DNA of 64,000 bases from a virus. The notes beneath the pieces were generated by a model, which was not told the DNA's origin, did not search any database, and was given only the letters and a program-made list of their open reading frames with translations. The first letter of the stretch is position 1, and every line of letters begins with the position of its first letter. Positions 20,301-29,800 of this stretch are shown in pieces. The stretch covers positions 143,656 through 207,655 of the IMG/VR virus record IMGVR_UViG_3300020474_000001; one strand, 5' to 3'. The translations under genes were made by a program, and so were the position numbers.

Positions 20301-21559
20301 GTTCCAATACCAATATTTGGTGCCCCATAAAGTCTATTTACTGATAGCGTACTACCGGTGTTAAATGATAAAGACTGATTTTCTAAACTTTTTGTTACCC
20401 TTGGTTTTTGCACATCAATCATTACTGGAGATGTTGTCTCCACTTCATACCCACGAACATATGCCTTTCCTGTGGATATCTTATATACAGATAAATTATC
20501 AGAAGGTATTCCTCCACTAGGAGTGAATTGTGATTCTGTGAATAGTCCTTTATTTCCTACTCTATCATTTAATGAATTTTCTAAAGAAACCTCAAATGGT
20601 TTTATATAATAACTTCCCGAATCAGAAAAACTTCTATCGGATAAACTATCAGATATATTCTTTTTTAAATTTGAGTTGGAAGAAGAACTTTTATTTGCCT
20701 TTAGAACTCCATCTTCAATTATTGCTAACTCAATAAAATTTGTATCGTCTAGATCACTTAATGGTTTCTTAAACAAACTTACAGATAATTTTAATCTATC
20801 TGCACCAGGTGCAGAATAGTTATTATATCCCTGAGAATTATCGTTTAGAGATTCGTCTATATCTGCCGTTATAACTTCCTCACTAATAAACAATCCAACT
20901 CTATAGTTTGGAGTGTTTGTATATTGGTCTAGAATTAAATATTCTTTTTCAACTTCAACAAAGTTTCCTCTTATAAAATATACTCCACTATCAATTTGAA
21001 ATACAGAACCAGTTGCAGCAGAATCCTCAGAAAAAGTTGTTGCAAATGGAGTTCCTTCTTGAATAAATGGATTGCCAATAAGAGTTGATGCAATCAGTTT
21101 ATTGCAAACCAATTCCTCACCATCTAAAAAGGTTTGCGTCGTATTGTTTTGAGTGCTTGAGCTGAGATAATTTATATAAAGAGTTATATTGCCCACCTCT
21201 GATTCTTCTTGAGGAAGAACAAAATCCACATAAGCAGATACTCCAGATGTTTGACCAGTAATTTTCGTACCAACAAGTTGGTCTGCATATGCAGAAACTG
21301 GTATCCCCAAGTGAGTATTATTTAATTGCACACAGTAATATAATTGAGAATATCCTGTATTCCCCGGAATTACTTTAGATCCCTCTTTGAAAAAATGTTG
21401 GCCAAATTTTTCAATCTGATCTTGAAGTATTGTTTGTAGAGTTGTTAACTCTCTAGCCTGTACCGGATAACCCGGTTTAAATAATACTCGATGATAATCA
21501 TTATTTGAATCAAAATCATCAAAGTACGGCTCTACGTTTAGATTAGTTTGCTGTGGCAT
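14378..21559 (-). CDS. Very large DUF4815-type tail/baseplate protein
   Basis: 2393 residues. The N-terminus, YFDDFDSNNDYHRVLFKPGY then PVQARELTTLQTILQDQIEKF, is the hallmark of DUF4815 proteins of T4-like cyanophages. These occupy the T4 gp9/gp10 position and are thought to be baseplate or tail-fibre-attachment proteins. The middle is Ser/Thr/Asn-rich beta-type sequence. At about residues 1810-1890 there are GSGY repeats (DAGSGYDAS, DGGSGYNVGD) like those in gp14 and the gp7-position protein. It follows the gp8-like gene by 6 bp. Exact role unproven. Confidence 0.88.
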   Translation of the reverse strand: MPQQTNLNVEPYFDDFDSNNDYHRVLFKPGYPVQARELTTLQTILQDQIEKFGQHFFKEGSKVIPGNTGYSQLYYCVQLNNTHLGIPVSAYADQLVGTKITGQTSGVSAYVDFVLPQEESEVGNITLYINYLSSSTQNNTTQTFLDGEELVCNKLIASTLIGNPFIQEGTPFATTFSEDSAATGSVFQIDSGVYFIRGNFVEVEKEYLILDQYTNTPNYRVGLFISEEVITADIDESLNDNSQGYNNYSAPGADRLKLSVSLFKKPLSDLDDTNFIELAIIEDGVLKANKSSSSNSNLKKNISDSLSDRSFSDSGSYYIKPFEVSLENSLNDRVGNKGLFTESQFTPSGGIPSDNLSVYKISTGKAYVRGYEVETTSPVMIDVQKPRVTKSLENQSLSFNTGSTLSVNRLYGAPNIGIGTSYYVSLRSDRVGAASTTLSGDEIGVARVYDFKLKSNYNSNKDINEWSISLYDLNIFSTLTLNSAVTLSTPTFIKGKNSGATAFLKNSVTDSTSITVYDKKGTFVENETLSFDGLESSREIVSIDNFGVSNVKSIFSTDENGDVDFSCDTIQSPKVIGKASITAESSGTSTITSSEEGFPKNIYVNDLLQYTISSQKRAAKVTQVLENSIEISSITSVTGVFDGSLPTSNIDVVDLSILKTNLDKSSDKSLFTKLPKTNISNINLNNSNISIRKKFIVNIANNRITTNTTPNADIGEEFMQFSPSRYSLIRSDGSIEELDFSKVQLAIDSKSLTIVNLGADDTGATLMASLKKSSPSAKEKINNKVSSIIINNSKLLSSGVGSTTLNDGLDYGTNGYAFGTRVQDEIISLNTPDVISIHGIFESTDVEDPSSPKLFLSTINSSSSTTSEFIIGERIVGQISGAVAILSEKNAAEEISILYKNENKFKVGESIVLEQSEHSASIISIESPSFDITSNYTFSSGQKNTFYDYSTITRKSDVEEPTRKLKVYFSHASYDSTDGGDITTVNSYSNFDYSSEISSIGEIRNTDIIDIRPRVSNFTQVEDRSPLEFMGRRFLQQGNTSKNILASGEPIDLDFSYHRGRIDSIFLTKSGRFQVKYGVPSDIPEKPDQVDGTLEIATINLPPYLYDTKDASILTSENKRYTMKDVKHISDRLSKLEKETKLSLLETSTANMFIGDQNSSDRFKSGFFVDDFATTKSQDTSVYINNSIDESNNELRPKHYTTSIGMILGPVDQIAPGDDLYFSNAEGVNIQRSDNLITLDYSEIECLSQTFATRTENVTPFTVSFWQGMLDLKPRSDDWIDVRKDKEVDMQVGFEPTVWNSWQKNWIGMDNSNIDGISIQGKVLNKIDLKSKSTNIHFESKNVKPNTRMYAFFDGKEVTNYCIPKLLEISMIEGVFQSGETVEGKVIANGLDQKTRETSCIIFRLAQLNHKEGPYNSPVKVYDENPYNNTQLPEIYSATSTVLNVDTLSLSSESESSYYGLVEVGMTLSGRDSGAQAVVTNIRLLSDSASCLLGSFYIPDSTRVSNPNFESGEKTFTLTSSESNDTNDVISRAERTFTSSGIIETVNDNIVSVRSPLVQERPEFELSSVRDAIDTELVSGSSTSSSQEKTIAWYDPLAQSFKVEDETGIFITRCDIFFRTKDANSIPVEMQIRPMKSGVPSEKIIPGTRVAINPEDVQTSADGSIATSFEFKSPVYLEGGNSEYAICLKSNSTKYSVFVSKIGEFDIISDSYISNHSYLGPLFKSQNTSDWEANSSENLKFTMYRADFLDSGTVEFYNSQLSAQNCQIAKLMPDSLSFKAKKIRAGLSTAVGSSADMDSYALSPGVVYYQDKTNAAATLVGTAATATGTLSITDAGSGYDASATAFDDINLTTITGNGRGAKADVTLSAGEITGATISDGGSGYNVGDVLGITTTGSGSGARLTIATVGETSELIFDNVQGDFVINQSDNKLQYKRLTGVSSDMKDNSEGPVYINNIVTDSDGLHIKINHQNHGMHSSDNRVEIFGVSSDVRPTKLTLAYDSESTSPISIDDTSEFSTFENVGVGTTNIGFLLIEDEIIEYNQVSDTQVGGILRGVNNTLSKSYPSGTPVYKYEINGVNLLRVNKIHNFSDVEVDDPITFDSYHIKLNTEEVFNQNNDDRSNDAGFQKLHANKTKTCGGYLSKATQNIPFEIVTPNIHNLSIEGTSISAQLRTTTGQSQSGDEVPFINTGFEEISINKPNYLKSPRIICSKVNEDNKLSANIGNKSSNLRLFLSTTNSKLTPIIDSERVSMILTSNRINNIIEDYAEDGRVNKIFTDPTACQYISKEMNIDNPATGLKIILDADLMEENDIRAFYAISDSEGFEPTFVPFSGYDDLNGGKSDEIISKSSEYSEYTFTADSLSSFISYRVKIIMTSKNQVQVPKIKNLKVIALA

Positions 21560-21565
21560 AACTCT

Positions 21566-23119
21566 TTAGAATTGCAAAATTACCTTTATGTCTTCTTTTT
21601 GATTTTGTGATCTAGTAATAGATGGTCGATTATCTACATAGATGATATTTCCAGAATATTTTTTCACCTCTGGAGATGACAAACCATTAAAAAATTCTTG
21701 GCCAAGGTAATAGGTTCTATTATTTATTGACGTTGAAACACCGGAAAAACTGGGATCTATTTCCAAATTCTGACCAGAAGATGGAGTAATAGTTAAACTT
21801 CCACCAGACTCTGGAAGACTTGTGAACTCTAATGACTCAAACCCAAATTCTGGATTTACTACAGGATCTCCAGATGTAGTAAATCCAGAGGATGTTCTAT
21901 CCTGCCAATATTTTAAAACTCCAGTAACTTGATCATAATTAATTACTTTACCAACAGCGGTTAAACCAGTCCCAACTGTTTGAGTTACAATAGAATCTGA
22001 TGCAAAAGATGCAGAACTATAACCAATACCTGTAAGCTTAAGTGCATATACAGCACTTGCCTTATCCAAACTCAATATAGAATTATCAGTCTGCTTTGGA
22101 TTTTCTACAATTCCTACTCTAGCTATTTGATTTCCAGTTACAAAATCTGGGTTTGACGAATCATTATCAATTCTAGAATATAAGAGTACATTATACGCTC
22201 CAAGTTCTCTGTAAATATCTGCACCATGTCCTCCTTGTGGAGACATGATTACATCAAACTCTGGATTGACTGTTCCCTCAGGTACTAGTCCTGCAGTTAA
22301 ATCAACAGTTCCAAAAGTATAATTTGATCCCTGATTTGAAATAGTTATAGATTCTACCCTTCTATCATTATTTGTAATGATAGTACACTCAGCACCTTCT
22401 CCGTCACCTTTAATTGGAACTCTAGTATACTCCGTTCCACCTATAGGACCAACACCTTCTCCACGATTTAAAATAACAGATGTTTTTATTGAACCATCAA
22501 TGGCGTTATCTCTAACGGATGCATTATCTGTACTCGTACTCCAATCATCAGGAACTGGGATAAAATCTGTAGACTCGAATTTAATAATATCATTTGGTTT
22601 AATACTATAAAGATATTTCCAAATATAACCATCACCACTACTTCCAGCAGCTCTTGGTTCTAAATCCTTAAACAATGGTTCATCTAATGATGGTTTTCCA
22701 TTTAGATTGTCTGGACTTGTTCCATTTTGCAAACAAATATAAACACTATATTCACTGTTTATAATATAAAAAGATGATGTGTATAAGTTAGTTGCACCAG
22801 AAATTTTAGCAGTATTTGATCTACTATAATCATGCCTGTACATGTCATAAGTTGTTCCAGAATTCCACAGTCTTCTTATAACAACCTGCCTCACATCTGA
22901 AGAGTTTATTTTCTTCAAAGCAATCATAGTATCCCAATAATTGTTTTCTTCATCAAAACTATCTTTTGGTGAAGGTGGGCTTACATTCCAGTCTGACTGA
23001 AAATCAGTAGCATTTGGAAGACCAATAAATGAATAATATGAATTATCTGAAGACTTTACTTCGTTTACAAAATTCTTTGCATTTAAAATTCTAATTTGAT
23101 CTGTAATTATTGCAGCCAT
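21566..23119 (-). CDS. 8: Baseplate wedge protein gp8-like
   Basis: 517 residues, longer than T4 gp8 (334). The N-terminal 180 residues carry the gp8 family look: AIITDQIRILNAKNFV, YYSFIGLPNATDF, W-SPPSPKDSFDEEN, DTMIALKKI, YDMYRHDYS and DGYIWKYLYSIKP (about 163-175). The C-terminal half is an added Gly/Ser-rich region including NQGSNYTFG repeats. It lies downstream of the gp7-position protein, as gp8 does in T4, with only the sulfotransferase gene between them. Confidence 0.88.
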   Translation of the reverse strand: MAAIITDQIRILNAKNFVNEVKSSDNSYYSFIGLPNATDFQSDWNVSPPSPKDSFDEENNYWDTMIALKKINSSDVRQVVIRRLWNSGTTYDMYRHDYSRSNTAKISGATNLYTSSFYIINSEYSVYICLQNGTSPDNLNGKPSLDEPLFKDLEPRAAGSSGDGYIWKYLYSIKPNDIIKFESTDFIPVPDDWSTSTDNASVRDNAIDGSIKTSVILNRGEGVGPIGGTEYTRVPIKGDGEGAECTIITNNDRRVESITISNQGSNYTFGTVDLTAGLVPEGTVNPEFDVIMSPQGGHGADIYRELGAYNVLLYSRIDNDSSNPDFVTGNQIARVGIVENPKQTDNSILSLDKASAVYALKLTGIGYSSASFASDSIVTQTVGTGLTAVGKVINYDQVTGVLKYWQDRTSSGFTTSGDPVVNPEFGFESLEFTSLPESGGSLTITPSSGQNLEIDPSFSGVSTSINNRTYYLGQEFFNGLSSPEVKKYSGNIIYVDNRPSITRSQNQKEDIKVILQF

Positions 23120-23133
23120 TAGACAAAGTTTTT

Positions 23134-23145
23134 TATTTATTTATT
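23134..23145 (-). promoter_or_regulatory. Tandem late promoter boxes before gp8
   Basis: Two overlapping AATAAATA cores on the minus strand, about 15-25 bp before the gp8 start and after the sulfotransferase gene. Confidence 0.6.
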
Positions 23146-23165
23146 ATACTAATCGACTGGTTTTT

Positions 23166-23864
23166 TTAGAAGGTATACTTAAAGTAGTCGATGTCTTTTT
23201 CAAAAAGTTTTGCCACAACTTTTTTATTGTAGTCAGAGTAAACTTCTTTGTATTTATCTGCCTTGTTTACTCTATTCAAATACTGGTTTTTAATACATAT
23301 CTTCCCGTCAGTCTCTTCCTTAATTCTGGTTATAGCCCTATCTATCTCTTCTACCTTATAAATGTAATCGGCAATTATATTGCCTTCACGATCCTCAAAC
23401 CAATCTAACTGACACTTTGTTTTCAATGGATGTATGCAAGTATCACTAGAAAAACTGAGTCTATCTATGAACATAGAAAATGTCATTTCATCCCGACAAC
23501 CTACTCCTTCTCTGCGAGTGTATAAAGAATATACTCTTGCCCAAGGATTTCTCACTGATCCAAATTTATACATCTCGTCGAATATTTTCTGCGAAGCTAT
23601 CCGAAGGTCTTCATCTGATGGGTGAAAATCTGATGTTGGGTGACTTGAATTTGTACCAAGATTGCATCTAAGGAGATATGGATATATTATATCCCTGAGT
23701 TGATTTAAAGTTAGATGTGGATTTGGTATAAAATTTTTGCCATTACTTGCCAATTGGTCTCTAATTGATGTTGTACCTGTTTTAGGGATCGCTACAAAAA
23801 TACAATTCAAGTGTATATTGATTGCTTCATTTATACTATTGAATTCTTTACAAAAAAACTTCAT
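23166..23864 (-). CDS. Sulfotransferase
   Basis: 232-residue PAPS-dependent sulfotransferase of the carbohydrate type (Sulfotransfer_2-like). The PAPS 5'-phosphosulfate loop is IPKTGTTSIR (residues 26-35), and the 3'-phosphate-binding segment is FGSVRNPWARVYSLYTRR (101-118). It would transfer sulfate to a hydroxyl of a sugar or peptide; the substrate cannot be read from sequence. It is inserted between gp7-position and gp8 genes and has its own late promoter, so it is made with the virion proteins. Modification of a virion glycan or host surface sugar is inference. Confidence 0.9.
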   Translation of the reverse strand: MKFFCKEFNSINEAINIHLNCIFVAIPKTGTTSIRDQLASNGKNFIPNPHLTLNQLRDIIYPYLLRCNLGTNSSHPTSDFHPSDEDLRIASQKIFDEMYKFGSVRNPWARVYSLYTRREGVGCRDEMTFSMFIDRLSFSSDTCIHPLKTKCQLDWFEDREGNIIADYIYKVEEIDRAITRIKEETDGKICIKNQYLNRVNKADKYKEVYSDYNKKVVAKLFEKDIDYFKYTF

Positions 23865-23871
23865 AATACAA

Positions 23872-23889
23872 TATTTATTAATATTTATT
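23872..23889 (-). promoter_or_regulatory. Late promoter boxes before the sulfotransferase gene
   Basis: Two AATAAATA cores ten bases apart on the minus strand; one overlaps the stop codon region of the giant upstream gene. They show that the sulfotransferase is likely expressed late. Confidence 0.55.
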
Positions 23890-26800
23890 GCAAATAATTA
23901 ATATATTGTAGAGGGATAGATCTTCTTATTACTGTAGATGAAGATATGCCAACATATCCATTTAAGGATGATGGATCATATGTGTTCTGTTTTGTTCTTT
24001 CTTTCAAAATAATTTTACCCCAACTAAAAGACCCCAGATATCCTGAAGAAACTAAATCACCTGAATATACTGTTGGTGCCGTAGTACTATCAAAGCGATT
24101 TATTCTGCAAGAAACTCTTTTAAGTGTAGTTTGGACACCATCAATATTTCTAGAAATTATTTCAGCATCTTCTACAAAAAATGTAGAATCGATAAAGCTT
24201 GTAGTCATACCAACTATATTAAAGTTAGTATCATATGAGATCAAAGGAACTAAACTTGATTCTGGAGTTATTAATGATGAACTTATTGTAAAATAATCCC
24301 CCGAAGATAATTGACTGACAGTAACTGCTGTTCCAACTAAAGACTCATCTCTCATAATAGAATCATCCGGTATCTGTAAATCAAATATCATTCTATTATG
24401 GGGATCAGTTGTTACGGCGAACCCAACAACAACACCAAAATCTCCAGAATATTGTTCAACCTTACAATTCTCAGTTTTTACTTCAGTTTGTGACAGAAGA
24501 GTTATTTCATTTTGGAACGATGTGTCTTTATCATTCTCACTGACGTTGTCAAATGCAGGTCTCAGCGTATCAGCATAAATTATAGTTTGACCAACACCAA
24601 CAGGATTTATTAAATATGATACTGGGTTTATAGAAGGTTCATAAAGTTCTCTATCTTTACCAACCTCTTGATCATTAATTATTTTATCTTCAGTTTGTTT
24701 GGTCCATATTACTGGTCTTAATAAATCTTCATTACTGACGTTTCCTGGTCCAAAATATGCATTGGTGTTAATAATATTTGTTGACTCTACACTTTCAGCA
24801 ATTCTTGTATCTTCCTTTAGGTGAGAATTTTGACCAACAGATGGATCGTTTATTATTTGAATCTCATCTCCTCTTTTAACCGTTTCAATAATATTTCTCT
24901 TTATAACATCAATATTCCCACTTCCTCTGTAGAATAAAATCTCTACAGTATCTCCAAGTTCTAGAGGCTCTGTAAATGTTATGAGACTTCCTCCAGAGAA
25001 TATATATCCTTCTCCAGGTATTTGCAGGATATTATTTACAAATACAATCAATACATTCTGAACATCAACACTCGATCCTTCACCAGATATAATTGATTGT
25101 GATATATTGGATTTTGTTAATGGGAAAATTTTTCTAGTTCCGTCAATAAACTTTTCAATATTATCCAACAATACCAATTCCCCCAATGACCATGCACTAA
25201 ACTTATCTGTGACAGTTCTATCTACTGTTATGATAAATTCTTGGAATCCTGTTGTAGTAGGTATGCCAACAGAAGATCCAGATGGCAATGTCAATACTTC
25301 ACCAATTTCATATCCATATCCAGAATTTGTTAAAGTAAAATCAATTACCTTAGAATCATTTCCAACAATAATATCAGCAACTGCACCTGTCCCTATACCA
25401 GATCCAGAAGATGTTGAAGAGTATACTAATGGAATATTGTTATAACTCAATGGAGCATCTACAATAATTTTTGGTGGAGTTGTGGAAGTGTAACCACTAC
25501 CTGGATTAGTAACAACATAATCAGTTACATGTCCATCTAATACGTTTGCACTTCCAACTACTTCAATATCATTAAAGTCATTATATACAGATACATTGAC
25601 TGTTTGTATTCCAGATCTGTAACCAGATCCAGTATTTCCAACAGAAATAGATTCTATTGTTCCATCAGAAGCAATTCCAGCAGAACCTCCAGCAGTAACT
25701 AATGGTTGATAACCAAATCCCTGTGATGAACCAACAGAAATTATAGATCCACCTCTTGGAATTGATATCGTATTGTCTCCAGAATCGTCAAATGTGATCG
25801 TAGATATTCCCAAATTTTGATCGAGACTGTAGTTTACAGAATCTGGATATTGGAATATATCATTAATTAGAAGAATTGGATTGGGAATATCACTTACATT
25901 AGACGAATCATGTTTTAAAGTGAACTGGTTGTTTATAGTATTGAATTGATGTGAGATATCATCAAATACATAATTCTTATTATATGTTTCCTCAGAGGTA
26001 TTTGGAATTCCAGATCTTAAGAATACTCTACCATTGAAATTTGAACTTGTAGATATTCCTGTCCAATCTCTATCTTCTGGATCATTTGTTGGAGAACCTA
26101 TGGGAACTCTTCCATATGGAGCTTCGGCAAAGTTAATCTTATTATCAACAATATTATAATTTCCACCCACTTTCCTTATATCTGCACCAGATGTATGTGA
26201 ATAAATTCCAGTACCTAATTGAGATCTTCTAACGCGAATAGCATTTGTTGTTCCGACCCCAATACTGTCAACCAACATAACCTCATCATTTATTTGAATC
26301 AATTCTCCTCCAAATAATCCACTTACATCATTTACAAGGACTTTATCATCAGTTATAAGTATATCTCTTACACTAGTTTTATTCAATGTTGTTGAGAATA
26401 TTGGCGATTGAATAACGTTATCAATTGTAACTAAAACTTTAGAATTTTGGTTATTAGATGTTAATTTATGGTCAGAACCAATACCCACGTTTGCGAATCT
26501 AATAAACTCTGGAGTTCCTTTTAACGCATTCTCTGGGGTAGAAGCTAATTTTATAACATTATTTGTGACTTTAATTGCAAATACACTAGATGGCAATCTA
26601 TTAGTCACACCAATACCAACAAAATCTGTTGGTTCAATTTCTATAGACTCAAATACACTATTACTTTCTCCTGAAGCATTTGAATTATATGTTAGTGATT
26701 CTCCAGTAACAAAGAAATGATTTTGCAAGTTTATACTGTGATTAGATACATCGACTACAGATGAATCTTCCCCACTGAATATATTCTCAAAAATAGGAGA

Positions 26801-29800
26801 TCCTCCATTTGTCATATCAAATGATTTTTTGATGTCAGCGTGAGTTCCTTCATAAGATCCAGAAAAACTGCTAACCAATCCATCAATTGCATCCAAGTTA
26901 GTTTTGCTCTCATCTGAGATGTTTATCGCAGTCATGAAAACATTTGCATGAACATCAATATTTTGAATTGGTGTAAAAATTAATTGAGTTTTGTAAGAAG
27001 TGTCAAATATTATTCTAGAACTTATTGTCCCAACAGTTTCTCCATTAGATATGATTCCATATTGAGTTTGATATGTGTCATATGTTGGTACTTCCTCTTG
27101 ATAGGTATCAACTAGTATTATTTCGGAAAATTCTACAGTATTATTTGTAGTATCTGAAATCTGAACTATGAAATATGCCGCATCATATCCATCTGAAGAT
27201 TGATACTCAGCAATAACTTCTGGTTGTGGAGATGCAGATGCTGCTATTGATGTTGTTTTTGATTCTACTCTACCGAACTTCAAATCTGAAAATCCATTAT
27301 CAGTTGAGCTAAAATCTTTTAATGCAATTACAAGAGAATTGGCAACACCAGAATTTATAGTAATATTTTGATTTGGTGTAAAATCTATTTTTATTTTAGA
27401 ATCTTCAGTATACGCACGATATGTCCCAAATCCAACAGAACTAGTTACCTGAAGATCTGTTGATATCTTTGTGCTTTCTAAAATATGAATATCTGAACCT
27501 ATCTTGACGATATTCATTTCAGTAACTTCAAATTCTTGATTTTCGCTTGGATCTGGATCAATTTCCACAAGAATTTTAAATGAAGTATAGGTGTCATCTA
27601 TTTCAAAGATGGTAGTTGTTTCTTCTTCTTCAATACTCTCTGTAGAAGTCGTCAATAATGCTCCACCTATCTCACCAGTACCTGTTGATTGAAGTGTTTC
27701 ATCTAAATTGAAAGAAACTGCTGTTATATCGTAATTGTTTATCTCAGTTTTGTTTGGATAAAATAGCAAAAGTCCCCTATCACCGAAAACTGAATAATCA
27801 AAAGATCCCAAATCGTATGCGGTTTCAACTCTTGCATATTGATTCATATATGCATCGGAACCATCATGCAAAAGGTCTACGACCATCAATTGCCTCTGCT
27901 GTGTGAATCTTTTATCTTTTACATATGTTAAATATTTTCCAAATCTTCTTTCTGAAAATACAAATGGTGCTATCTCACTAAACTCATCTGCTCTTGGATT
28001 GCTATTAAATTCTTCAGATATATTGTCAATTTCTAATACTCTATTTCCAACTGATTCAAAATAATCTCCTAAGATTTTACTATTAAATACTATCTTCGTA
28101 GAAGCACCGTCTATATTATTTTCAGATGCCAAATCAAAGTCAAATACAGAATTCAAATTACATTTGCCAATTAAATTATTAATTTGCTCAAATGTTCCTG
28201 TAGATAGACCGACAATCATAGAGTTTGGGTTTTCTACAAAAGACTCCAATTGATAATCTGAGAATTTCTTAAATCCTGTCGTATGTGCTAGAGGAGATAC
28301 ATCATCATTCCAAGTATCATAATCTACTCTTGATCTAACAGAGTATGAAAACTTTTGGTAGTAGTCACTATCTTGAATTTTTTGCAGATTATTGTTTAAA
28401 AATCCAGATTCCGTTTTCGAGCTTGTTTTAACACTTAAAGAAGAGTTTAAAGGCAAATATGGACTTATTCTAATAGACTCTGTAACTATCCCTTCAGCTT
28501 TGGATGAAATTCCTTTAACTGAAGATCCAACCTCATAATCATCACTTGATGATATGTGCATAACACCAGTTTCCGAGTCCCAATACTCAATAGTTCCAGA
28601 GTGATCTTTTCCTCTTATATTTTCATGTAATTTATAGGTTTCTTTTGTTAAAAAATCACTTTTCCTAAGTGTAGTTGAAAATACTGGAAAATATGACTCT
28701 GGTATTAATTTTCCAAAAGATCTAGTATCATCAAATTGTCCAATAGTATCGCCAATTTCTATAAGATCGGATATATTGTATGTTACTGATCCGTATAAAC
28801 TAGATCCAATATTTTCTACTGTAGATATTGCTTCAAATAAAGTATAATTGTAATCTTTGGAATTGAATCCACGTCCAGAAGTTTTATTGATTACATTTTC
28901 TATTAAAAATCTATCTCCAACTTTTACTGGAAAAGATTCGGTGTCACTATACTGAACATTTAAAGAAACTGTAACATCATTAGTTGCTTCATTATATGAT
29001 ATTGTACTAATTCCGACTCCATTGCTATTTTGGGTGGGAATTATTATTGGTTCAGAATTGCTAAGTCTGGTTGTATTTTTTAATACCTCTATAGAAGAAT
29101 TTTCCAAGTCATAATTTAAATCTAAGTCATCAATAACTTCATTTCTGGTGGAATCTTTAACGATCAACTTAGGGGCAACTAAATAAGGTTTTCCATTTGA
29201 TGAAATTGATATTGAGTCGATAGTGTATAGTGGATCAACCTTTAATATTTGAGTTAAACATGCAGTTGGTCTAAGAGTCTCGTCAGAAGGATAACTTTTC
29301 TTTACACTTGAAATCCTTACACTATTAACTTTTCCTATAGAATTACTTAATGGTTCTAAAACAGCATTTTCACCAAGCTGACTATCTATTGATGAAATTT
29401 TAGGAAGTTTTCTATAATTTTTCCCTTTGTTAGATACAAAAATTTTAGAAATTGGTCCAGAAGCTGTTAATGACGTTGTCGCATAGTTTATATCAGAAAT
29501 ATCTGGATCATAACTTTCACTTTCTACAATTTTTTTAGTATTAAATTTAAATGATTTTTCTGACAATACCTCTATATTATAAACTCCATTATAATTACTA
29601 TCCTTAACAATTATCGAAGAAGAATCTAATAATTCGTCGTCTACAAAAAGTTCAAGTTTGGATTCTGGAGGAATATTCTCAATTATTGGGTCAAGTCTAT
29701 AATATAAAAATTTAGGTGTTTCATCGCTTATTGACAATGTCACTTTGGCATCAGAATCTATTCCTGGTCTTCCTACTCTATTTGCATTCAAAATAGATTC

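Noticed and set aside
23946-24296. 116-codon plus-strand open frame within the giant gene (and similar plus frames throughout the virion module)
   Set aside because: These are antisense shadows of intact long minus-strand genes with no ribosome site or promoter.
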